Shown here piece by piece: positions 12,248-18,440 of a stretch of 43,835 nt of DNA; position 1 is the first letter of the stretch; each line of letters opens with the position of its first letter. The DNA is from Oscillospiraceae bacterium. GTDB taxonomy: Bacteria; Bacillota; Clostridia; Oscillospirales; Oscillospiraceae. Under the pieces are notes generated by a model. It was not told where the DNA came from and did no database searches. It saw nothing but the letters and a program-made list of their open reading frames with translations. A program made the position numbers and the translations under genes. The DNA is taken from positions 1 to 43,835 of the forward strand of contig JAFSJE010000022.1 of the NCBI GenBank assembly GCA_017439425.1, written 5' to 3'.

Positions 12248-13129
12248 ATGAAAAAATACGCATTCGGAATACTTTTCAGCCTTTTTCTGACTGCATTTAC
12301 GTTATATTCTCTGCTCGATGTGTTCGTTATCCCGCGCACATACGCCGGCGCCGTCGAGCAGGCTGTGGAAGCCGAGGCTGAGTCTATTTCAACGGAAGCA
12401 CAGGATGAATCTATATCAGATGAGTCGGTAGGAGAGCCGGAAATCACAATCAGCACTTACCGGGAAAACGACACTACGGTCTATGTGGCGGATATCGTCG
12501 TACCGGATCCGAGCTGGCTGAAAACTGCGTTCGCTTACGACACCTACGGCAAGAATATTAAGGATAAAACGAGCAATATTGCCGCTGAGCACAACGCTGT
12601 CCTTGCGATAAACGGAGACTTTTACGGCTCTCGAAACACCGGATTTGTAGTTCGCAACGGAGTTATCTATCGAGATACGAGCTCCGGCGGCGAAGCGCTT
12701 GTGATTTACTCGGACGGCAGCTTTGAAATCGTAAACGAGGACGATACCACGGCACAGGAGCTTGTGCAAAACGGAGCCGTGCAGGTGCTCTCGTTCGGGC
12801 CGGCGCTTGTGGAGAACGGCACTATCAGCGTAACCAAGTCAGACGAGGTCGGCAAGGCGATGGCGTCGAATCCTAGAACGGCTATAGGTATTATAGACGA
12901 GAATCATTATATATTCGTAGTAAGCGACGGAAGAACAAGTGAAAGCGAGGGACTGAGCCTTCTCGAGCTTGCGGAATTCTGTCAATCACTCGGCGCCGAA
13001 ACAGTCTATAATCTCGACGGCGGCGGCTCGTCAACGATGGTATATCTGGGTGAGGTAATAAATAATCCGACAACAAGCGGCAATAATATCAAGGAAAGGG
13101 AAGTGAGCGACATTGTTTATATCGGATAA
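12248..13129 (+). CDS. Phosphodiester glycosidase family protein (NAGPA-like), membrane-anchored
   Basis: A 293 aa protein with one N-terminal hydrophobic segment (about residues 5-27), likely an uncleaved anchor or signal peptide, then an acidic linker and a phosphodiester glycosidase domain. Motifs shared with the SLH protein at 5649-7832 are LAINGDFYGSR, FGPALVENG, NPRTAIGI, VVSDGRTSES and VYNLDGGGSSTMV. Proteins of this kind are often annotated as exopolysaccharide biosynthesis protein. The real substrate is unknown; action on phosphodiester-linked wall glycans outside the membrane is inference. GAAAGGAG at 12231-12238 gives the start. The next small gene begins close to its stop. Confidence 0.85.
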   Translation: MKKYAFGILFSLFLTAFTLYSLLDVFVIPRTYAGAVEQAVEAEAESISTEAQDESISDESVGEPEITISTYRENDTTVYVADIVVPDPSWLKTAFAYDTYGKNIKDKTSNIAAEHNAVLAINGDFYGSRNTGFVVRNGVIYRDTSSGGEALVIYSDGSFEIVNEDDTTAQELVQNGAVQVLSFGPALVENGTISVTKSDEVGKAMASNPRTAIGIIDENHYIFVVSDGRTSESEGLSLLELAEFCQSLGAETVYNLDGGGSSTMVYLGEVINNPTTSGNNIKEREVSDIVYIG

Positions 13130-13148
13130 TAGTATAGTTCGGGCAAAT

Positions 13149-13505
13149 ATGCTGAAAAAAGCCCGGGCGTATTTCATAGTTTCTATGCTTGTAGCGCTTT
13201 TCGGCGCCATATACGAGCATTTCAGCTTCGGGGTGTATTCATTCTTCATGGTGTTCGCCTTTGCAATACCGCTTATTCTCGGCGCCGTGCCGGCTATGTA
13301 TCTCGGAATGAGAGAAAGAGCAGTAATGCCTCCGCCGATGGCATCGAAGCTCTGGAGAGCAGGTATTGCTGCACTGACTGTCGGCTCAATTTTTCAAGGC
13401 GTTATAGAGATATACGGAACTGACAGCGAAATGACCGGAATATATGCATTGATAGGCTCGCTGATGCTGATTTCCGGAGCCATTTCCGCACTATTTAAGA
13501 AATAA
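13149..13505 (+). CDS. Small integral membrane protein, function unknown
   Basis: A 118 aa, very hydrophobic protein with about four membrane segments (YFIVSMLVALFGAIY; FFMVFAFAIPLILGAVPAMYL; AGIAALTVGSIFQGVIEIYG; IYALIGSLMLISGAISALF) and a basic C-terminal KK. I do not recognise the family. I prefer the ATG at 13149 (MLKKARAYF, positive residues before the first helix), though its ribosome site is weak; an in-frame TTG at 13113, overlapping the end of the glycosidase gene, has a purine-rich site 12 bases upstream and would add 12 residues. It is probably co-transcribed with the glycosidase and ends in a strong hairpin. Confidence 0.7.
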   Translation: MLKKARAYFIVSMLVALFGAIYEHFSFGVYSFFMVFAFAIPLILGAVPAMYLGMRERAVMPPPMASKLWRAGIAALTVGSIFQGVIEIYGTDSEMTGIYALIGSLMLISGAISALFKK

Positions 13506-13541
13506 CGATGCAGGGGTTCGTGATGAACCCCTGCATCGTTA
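13503..13541. terminator. hairpin shared by convergent genes
   Basis: A perfect 17-bp stem (13503-13519 with 13525-13541) and a five-base loop. It includes the stop codons of both the membrane protein gene and the recombinase gene. No long T-run follows on either side, so termination efficiency is uncertain. Confidence 0.65.
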
Positions 13542-14573
13542 CTCGTCTTCGTTCTTTTCATCCTTTTCCTCGTCCTTGTCCCTGCGCTTAAAAGAGGCGA
13601 GAGGAGAGAGTTTTGCGGCTTCTCTGAGCCCGGATGACTCGACGTGAGTATATATTTCGGTGGTATTGAGGTGCTCGTGTCCTAAAAGCTCCTGAAGAGT
13701 TCTTACGTCAACGCCATTGTGCAGCATAAGAGTAGCGGCAGTGTGGCGCAGCTTGTGCGATGAATACTTTGAGCTGTCAAGACCGGCAGCTTTGATATGT
13801 TTTTTAACAAGTGCATGTACGGTTGAGCGAGATATTCTCGTGCGCTGAGAGGAGAGAAAGAGCGCCTCGGGATCCTTCGCGGCGATGGATCTGCGAACTA
13901 TAAGATAATCATCAAGGGCGTCCTGACAAGCATCGTTAAGATAGACCACGCGCTCCTTACCGCCTTTTCCGAGCACACGGAGAGAATCACCGTGAATATC
14001 CGACTGATCAAGTCCTATAAGCTCGGAAATACGCAGTCCGCAGTTCAGAAACAGGGTAATGATGGCAAAATCGCGCTCTCTGTTAGCTCCGTCAACACTT
14101 GTTAATAAATTAACGCTTTCGTCCTCGCTGAGATAACGAGGCAGAGTTTTCATGATTTTCGGAGAGTCGAGATCCTGAAGAGGATTGACGTCGAGAAGCT
14201 TTGCCTTGTTAGTTAAGTATTTATAGAAGGAGCGGATAGTCGATATCTTGCGAGCGCGGGATGTCGCCGTCAGACCCTTGGCTGAATGTGAGCTCTTCGG
14301 ACTTTTTTCACGCTCACGAGACAGATATGCAAGATAGGAATATACGTCTGAGAGAGTGATAGATCTGATGAAACTTATATCTACGTCGCTGATAGATATT
14401 TCATCAAAAGGAGTCTTTGCAGGCACGGTGTCTTTTTCAAGCTTCATGTATTTGAAAAAGGTTCTTAAATCGAGATAATATTCGTCTACGGTTTTCTTTG
14501 AGTGGCCTTTGACGGTTTCGTGATAGACGAGAAACGATTTGATAATCTCCGGCACCTCGGAACGATAATCCAT
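13539..14573 (-). CDS. Tyrosine recombinase of the XerC/XerD type
   Basis: A 344 aa site-specific recombinase. The N-terminal SAM-like core-binding domain spans about residues 5-125 and the catalytic domain about 143-320. All catalytic residues are present: R181 (CGLRISEL), K206 in the beta-hairpin (GKGGKERVVYL), H273 and R276 (SHKLRHTAATLML), H299 (LLGHEHLNTTEIYTH) and the nucleophile Y308. The last 25 residues are a charged tail rich in Asp, Glu and Lys. Chromosome dimer resolution is the usual job of such a protein when encoded with housekeeping genes, but a XerC, XerD or integrase identity cannot be decided from one sequence. GAGGTG precedes the ATG. The gene is downstream of radA but has its own promoter. 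Confidence 0.9.
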   Translation of the reverse strand: MDYRSEVPEIIKSFLVYHETVKGHSKKTVDEYYLDLRTFFKYMKLEKDTVPAKTPFDEISISDVDISFIRSITLSDVYSYLAYLSREREKSPKSSHSAKGLTATSRARKISTIRSFYKYLTNKAKLLDVNPLQDLDSPKIMKTLPRYLSEDESVNLLTSVDGANRERDFAIITLFLNCGLRISELIGLDQSDIHGDSLRVLGKGGKERVVYLNDACQDALDDYLIVRRSIAAKDPEALFLSSQRTRISRSTVHALVKKHIKAAGLDSSKYSSHKLRHTAATLMLHNGVDVRTLQELLGHEHLNTTEIYTHVESSGLREAAKLSPLASFKRRDKDEEKDEKNEDE

Positions 14574-14595
14574 AAAAACACCTCGCTTAATTTTT

Positions 14596-14604
14596 ATTAT
14601 ATCA
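14596..14604 (-). promoter_or_regulatory. extended -10 promoter of the recombinase gene
   Basis: On the minus strand TGATATAAT (14596-14604), an extended -10 with perfect hexamer. The -35 region is weak. The start would be near 14589, just before the ribosome site. Confidence 0.5.
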
Positions 14605-14645
14605 TAAATTGAAAGAGAGGTCTATTGGCAAAATACACAAACTTA

Positions 14646-14669
14646 TGAACAAAATAAAAATTTTGTTCA
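14646..14669. repeat. AT-rich palindrome upstream of the recombinase gene
   Basis: TGAACAAAA (14646-14654) and its exact complement TTTTGTTCA (14661-14669) around a six-base A-rich spacer. It lies between the radA end and the recombinase promoter and could be an operator or an extra terminator; neither can be decided here. Confidence 0.5.
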
Positions 14670-14690
14670 AAGTGGGGTAGGCTAAAACGC

Positions 14691-14718
14691 CCGGAAACAG
14701 CCTGTAAGCCATTTCCGG
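14691..14718 (-). terminator. probable terminator of radA
   Basis: CCGGAAA/TTTCCGG arms (14691-14697 and 14712-14718) with a 14-base loop, followed on the minus strand by GCGTTTTAG. The stem is short, so the call is moderate. Confidence 0.5.
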
Positions 14719-14726
14719 TGCGATTT

Positions 14727-16082
14727 TCATTTAATCAGCAGCTCAAAAGCCTCTCTGATTGTCTTGACCTCAATGAGCTTTATTCCATCCGGTATATTGA
14801 TAAGTTTTCTGCGCTGCATCGGAATTATACATCTTTTAAATCCGAGTCTTTTGATCTCTACAATTCTCTGTTCAAGCTGAGTTACGCTTCTTAATTCTCC
14901 GGTCAATCCGACTTCGCCGATTGCAACGAGATCATCAGGAATCGGCTTGTCCGTATAGCTTGAGCCGATTGCCAGCACAGCCGCAAGATCTGCCGCAGGC
15001 TCGTCAATGCTGAGTCCGCCGATCACGTTGATATATCCGTCGAAGCCGCCGATTTTCAAACCGCCTCGTTTTTCGATTACCGCCATCAGGAGCATCGCTC
15101 TGTTGTAATCAAGTCCGTTCGACGTTCTTCGCGGCACATTGAAGCTCGACATCGTCATCAATGCCTGGATCTCTGCAAGCACAGGTCTTGTGCCTTCCAT
15201 AACGCACGTTACACAGGTTCCGGGAGTGTTTTCCGGCCTGCCGCTCAGCAACAGCTCGGACGGATTCGGAACCTCCTGTAGTCCGGCTTCGGTCATCTCA
15301 AATACGCCGATTTCATTGGTTGAGCCAAATCTGTTTTTAGCAGAACGCAATATCCTGTGGCTTGCAGACTGAATGCCCTCAAAATATAGTACGCAATCCA
15401 CCATATGCTCGAGTACCTTCGGGCCGGCAATCGCGCCCTCCTTATTGACGTGACCGATGACAAATACCGTAACGCCGTAGGTTTTTGCTATCTTCATCAG
15501 TTGATTTGTGCATTCCTTGACCTGCGCGACAGAGCCTGCTGAGCTGTTGAGCTCCGGCGAATAAAGAGTCTGAATGGAGTCGATTATCAGCATATCCGGC
15601 TTTGCAGATTCGAGCGTATCGAGTATATCGTCCATATTCGTTTCGCTAAGCACAAAAAGGTTTCCGGTACGCACCTTAAGGCGCTCTGCGCGCATTTTGA
15701 GCTGGCGTTCGGATTCCTCACCGGTTACATAAAGAATCGTCTGCTCGCGGCAGATGTATACGCAGATTTGCAGTAAAAGCGTCGATTTACCGATTCCCGG
15801 AGAGCCGCCGAAAAGCACGAGCGAGCCCTTTACACAGCCGCCGCCGAGAACTCTGTCAAGCTCAGCGATACCGCTCGAGAAGCGCTCCTCCTCGGCAGTA
15901 TCAAGCTCAGCGAGCGTTCTGGGAAGCCTCTTGATTCCGCGGCTGACGGCATTTTTTGCGCTTTTAGACTCTGCCGGCACCTCGATTATGGTGTTCCAGC
16001 TCCCGCATGAGGAGCACTGACCCATCCACTTCGGGAACTCATTTCCGCATTCTGTGCAGTAATACGTTGTCTTTTGCTTCAT
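14727..16082 (-). CDS. radA: DNA repair protein RadA
   Basis: A 451 aa RecA-like ATPase that promotes branch migration during recombinational repair. Domain order is complete: an N-terminal four-cysteine zinc finger (CTECGNEFPKWMGQCSSCG, residues 9-27), a RecA core with Walker A GGSPGIGKST (about 92-101), Walker B in MLIIDSIQTL, the RadA-specific KNRFGSTNEIGVFEM motif, and a C-terminal Lon-protease-like domain with the GLDYNRAMLLMAVIEKR and GEVGLTGELRSV stretches. It lies 12 bases after the amidase gene and is probably co-transcribed with it from the promoter at 16836-16864. Confidence 0.97.
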   Translation of the reverse strand: MKQKTTYYCTECGNEFPKWMGQCSSCGSWNTIIEVPAESKSAKNAVSRGIKRLPRTLAELDTAEEERFSSGIAELDRVLGGGCVKGSLVLFGGSPGIGKSTLLLQICVYICREQTILYVTGEESERQLKMRAERLKVRTGNLFVLSETNMDDILDTLESAKPDMLIIDSIQTLYSPELNSSAGSVAQVKECTNQLMKIAKTYGVTVFVIGHVNKEGAIAGPKVLEHMVDCVLYFEGIQSASHRILRSAKNRFGSTNEIGVFEMTEAGLQEVPNPSELLLSGRPENTPGTCVTCVMEGTRPVLAEIQALMTMSSFNVPRRTSNGLDYNRAMLLMAVIEKRGGLKIGGFDGYINVIGGLSIDEPAADLAAVLAIGSSYTDKPIPDDLVAIGEVGLTGELRSVTQLEQRIVEIKRLGFKRCIIPMQRRKLINIPDGIKLIEVKTIREAFELLIK

Positions 16083-16094
16083 AATTGCCTCAAA

Positions 16095-16790
16095 TCAAAA
16101 AATATAGTTCGAAATATTGCCAATTACTAATAAAGTAAGCAGCTTTTGATGTTCATTTGTTTCAAGCTTTACTGCCTCGTCCGGATTTGATAAAAAGCCG
16201 CACTCAACAAGAAGTCCCGGACATTCTGTCTTTGCAAACAGATAGATATCAGAAGCGACCGGCTTTGCAGTACGCTTTCCGTCGAAGTTAACGTACTGCG
16301 TGAAATCCGACTGAATCTTTTCGGCAAGCTCCTTGCAATCTCCCTTGAAGAAAACCTGTGCGCCGGACGGTGACGCAGACGTGTATTTATTCTGGTGAAC
16401 AGAAACGAGAAATGCGCCGGAACATGAATTGACAAGCTCAACTCTTGCGCGAGTATCCGCGACCTTTTTCTTTCGTATCGTGTCAGCCTCGTCCGGATAG
16501 ATGATATCGTCCGTTTCTCGGGTCATGATCGGCTTATAGCCCAGAAATTCGGCAAGAAGCTTGATTCTTTGCGCTATTTCAAGATTTATTTCGCTCTCGC
16601 ATTTACCGGTTACTGACACAGCGCCTCCGTCAGCTCCGCCGTGTCCGGCGTCGATTATCAAAACTGCACCGCTCTCATCAGCGATAGCCGGAACGCTCGT
16701 CAGCTCCGAAGCACTGTTTATCGATACGTAAAACAGCGCAAAAAGAACAACTGCGCTGAACAACAGTCCTGCAAAAGGTCGGTAATTCAT
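16095..16790 (-). CDS. cwlD: N-acetylmuramoyl-L-alanine amidase (Amidase_3, CwlD-like)
   Basis: A 231 aa zinc amidase that cleaves the amide between MurNAc and the stem peptide. After a short N-terminus a hydrophobic segment (about residues 7-25) acts as signal or anchor. Zinc ligands and catalytic residues are visible as DAGHGGADGG (H50), the CESEINLE region, FLVSVHQNKY and the catalytic Glu in LLVECGFLSN. Size and single-domain design match CwlD, which together with PdaA makes the muramic-delta-lactam of spore cortex; this name is inferred and a vegetative amidase is possible. The ATG at 16790 follows GAGGGGAG; a longer in-frame start at 16835 would lie inside the promoter's start-site region, so it is rejected. 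Confidence 0.82.
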   Translation of the reverse strand: MNYRPFAGLLFSAVVLFALFYVSINSASELTSVPAIADESGAVLIIDAGHGGADGGAVSVTGKCESEINLEIAQRIKLLAEFLGYKPIMTRETDDIIYPDEADTIRKKKVADTRARVELVNSCSGAFLVSVHQNKYTSASPSGAQVFFKGDCKELAEKIQSDFTQYVNFDGKRTAKPVASDIYLFAKTECPGLLVECGFLSNPDEAVKLETNEHQKLLTLLVIGNISNYIF

Positions 16791-16835
16791 GCTGCCCACT
16801 CCCCTCTTACAAAGCCTATGAGAGGGTACAAGCAC

Positions 16836-16864
16836 ATTATACTTTGAAAGCTGTGATTTTGCAA
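16836..16864 (-). promoter_or_regulatory. sigma-A-like promoter of the amidase-radA operon
   Basis: On the minus strand TTGCAA (16859-16864), 17 bases, TATAAT (16836-16841). The -35 box overlaps the U-run of the sigF terminator. The leader also carries CCCTCT/AGAGGG arms (16802-16826) that could mask the ribosome site. Confidence 0.7.
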
Positions 16865-16895
16865 CAAAAATGCTCAGGCGAGCAGCCGCCTGAGC
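16862..16895 (-). terminator. terminator of the spoIIA operon, overlapping the sigF stop
   Basis: GCTCAGGCG (16872-16880) pairs with CGCCTGAGC (16887-16895), six-base loop; on the minus strand a TTTTTGTT run follows. The stem is made from the last seven codons of sigF including the TGA. Confidence 0.8.
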
Positions 16896-17572
16896 TCATT
16901 TATCGCTCTTTTTTCGATTCTTGATACCTGCACCTGACTGATTCCGAGAATATTTGCCGCCTTTTCCTGTGTCAGATCTCTGAAAAAGCGAAGCAGTATC
17001 ACTTTCCGTTCCCGGTCATCGAGCGAGCCTATCGCTTCCTTCAGCGCAACCCTTTCTATGAGCTCGTTTTCTCCTCTTTTGTCGGCTATAACGTCCTCAA
17101 GCTTCCCGCCTCCGTCATTTATCTCAGACTGCAAGGATTCGGGTGCAGTAGTAGCCTCGAGTGCAAGGGCGATATCCTCCTTAACAATTCCGGTCAGCTC
17201 GCTGATTTCCGTAATAGTAGGCTCTCTGCCGAGCTCATGAGATAATCTGTTCTCAGCCGATCTGATAATCAGAGCGCGCTCCTTTATGGTGCGAGATACC
17301 TTGATTTCACCGTCATCGCGCAGAAAGCGGCGAATTTCACCGGCAATCTTCGGTACTGCATACGTGGAAAACTGAGTGCCGTATTCCTCGTCGTATCCGG
17401 CGACTGCCTTCATAAAACCAACGCACCCGAGCTGATACAGATCGTCCTTTTCCACACCACGTCCCCAAAATCTTCGGCAAACGCTCCAGATAAGGCCGGA
17501 GTTTTCCACAATCAGCCGTTCCATCGCATCTTTATCGCCGGATTTTGCGCTTTTTATGTAGTCAGCATTCAT
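16874..17572 (-). CDS. sigF: RNA polymerase sporulation sigma factor SigF
   Basis: A 232 aa forespore sigma factor, the first compartment-specific regulator of sporulation. Region 2 includes the core-binding and -10-binding stretch DLYQLGCVGFMKAVAGYDEEYGTQFSTYAVPKIAGEIRRFLRDDG; region 3 and the region 4 helix-turn-helix (LTQEKAANILGISQVQVSRIEKRAI) complete the protein. Length matches the SigF/SigB/SigG group, and the place directly after spoIIAB settles the identity. The ATG overlaps the spoIIAB stop as ATGA. The final codons form the arm of the operon's terminator, so the C-terminal coding sequence is under RNA-structure constraint. Confidence 0.96.
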   Translation of the reverse strand: MNADYIKSAKSGDKDAMERLIVENSGLIWSVCRRFWGRGVEKDDLYQLGCVGFMKAVAGYDEEYGTQFSTYAVPKIAGEIRRFLRDDGEIKVSRTIKERALIIRSAENRLSHELGREPTITEISELTGIVKEDIALALEATTAPESLQSEINDGGGKLEDVIADKRGENELIERVALKEAIGSLDDRERKVILLRFFRDLTQEKAANILGISQVQVSRIEKRAINELRRLLA

Positions 17573-18003
17573 CTTGACCGTTTTGCTATCCTGCGACGCA
17601 TTATGACTGTCGTGCCCTTTCCGGGTCTTGAGCGCACGCGCAGAGAATCCATAAAGCTCTCCATTATCGTAAAGCCCATGCCGCTTCTCTCCTCACCTCC
17701 TGTGGTGAAGAGCGGTTCGCGCGCCTCTTCGACGTTCTCAATTCCCCTGCCGCGGTCTTTGATGGTTATCTCAACCGTGTCCTCCGGCAGCAGGCGGCAC
17801 TTGAGCATTACTTCACCGATATTGTCGGGATAGGCGTGTACTATGCAGTTTGTGACTGCCTCAGATACCGCTGTTTTGATATCGCCGAGTTCTGATACGG
17901 TGGGATCGAGCTGCGATACAAAAACCGCTACCGCTCCCCTTGCGAAGCCCTCGTTTGCCGAGAGCGATGGGAAGATTACTTTCATTGAATTTATTTCATT
18001 CAT
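17569..18003 (-). CDS. spoIIAB: Anti-sigma F factor SpoIIAB
   Basis: A 144 aa GHKL-fold serine kinase that holds SigF inactive in the predivisional and mother cell and phosphorylates SpoIIAA. The ATP site is intact: N-box SEAVTNCIVHAYP, the DRGRGI G1 box and the GMGFTIMESFMD G2 region, ending in GKGTTV. AGGAGG at about 18011-18016 gives the start and overlaps the spoIIAA stop. It is the middle gene of the classic three-gene spoIIA operon and overlaps sigF by four bases. Confidence 0.96.
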   Translation of the reverse strand: MNEINSMKVIFPSLSANEGFARGAVAVFVSQLDPTVSELGDIKTAVSEAVTNCIVHAYPDNIGEVMLKCRLLPEDTVEITIKDRGRGIENVEEAREPLFTTGGEERSGMGFTIMESFMDSLRVRSRPGKGTTVIMRRRIAKRSR

Positions 18004-18015
18004 TTCTATACCTCC

Positions 18016-18336
18016 TTATTCGCTTAACGGAGCGAGAATCTTTATGAGTCTGTCAAGTCCCGAGGCGTCGAGAACTCTCTGCGGCTGAGACTGCGCGTTC
18101 GCTACCGCAATTCTGCCGCCGGTGGAGTTCAGCAGCTTGTACGCCTTGAGAATTATCGCAATTCCGCTTGAATCCATGAATGTGACCTTTGACATATCTA
18201 GAATACAATCTCGAGGCAGCTCGGCTTCAAGCTTGTCCATAACCTCGCGCATAATTGAGTGTGCCGTATGATGATCTATTTCACCGGACAGATACAGCGT
18301 CAGCCTTGTGCCGTCCTCATTTCGGCTCGTTTTCAA
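18016..18336 (-). CDS. spoIIAA: Anti-anti-sigma factor SpoIIAA
   Basis: A 106 aa STAS-domain protein which, when unphosphorylated, displaces SpoIIAB from SigF and so starts forespore gene expression. The phosphorylation-site motif FMDSSGIA is present with the target serine at about S57. The start codon is TTG at 18336, supported by AAAGGAG at 18345-18350 and the absence of any nearer ATG before conserved residues. The gene follows valS on the same strand, separated by that gene's terminator. In Bacillus the operon is under SigH and Spo0A; no convincing SigH or 0A box could be made out, only a TATAAT at 18396-18401. Confidence 0.95.
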   Translation of the reverse strand: MKTSRNEDGTRLTLYLSGEIDHHTAHSIMREVMDKLEAELPRDCILDMSKVTFMDSSGIAIILKAYKLLNSTGGRIAVANAQSQPQRVLDASGLDRLIKILAPLSE

Positions 18337-18360
18337 ATGATCAGCTCCTTTGTGCGAAAA

Positions 18361-18392
18361 AAATACCCCTGTAGCTTTGTACAGGGGTATTT
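18361..18392 (-). terminator. terminator of valS
   Basis: A perfect 13-bp stem (18361-18373 with 18380-18392), six-base loop, followed on the minus strand by a run of seven T. It is placed only a few bases before the spoIIAA ribosome site. Confidence 0.88.
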
Positions 18393-18395
18393 TAC

Positions 18396-18401
18396 ATTAT
18401 A
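18396..18401 (-). promoter_or_regulatory. possible -10 box for the spoIIA operon
   Basis: TATAAT on the minus strand, between the valS stop and the valS terminator; the -35 is poor. A start near 18389 would fall inside the 5' arm of the valS hairpin and so bypass it. Confidence 0.35.
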
Positions 18402-18440
18402 CGTTCTGAATTTTGAGTCGAAGAAGGTCGCAGACTCTAA

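Noticed and set aside
18393-18440. SigH or Spo0A control sites for spoIIA
   Set aside because: Expected from Bacillus, but no convincing SigH -35/-10 pair or 0A box could be read; only a TATAAT was recorded.
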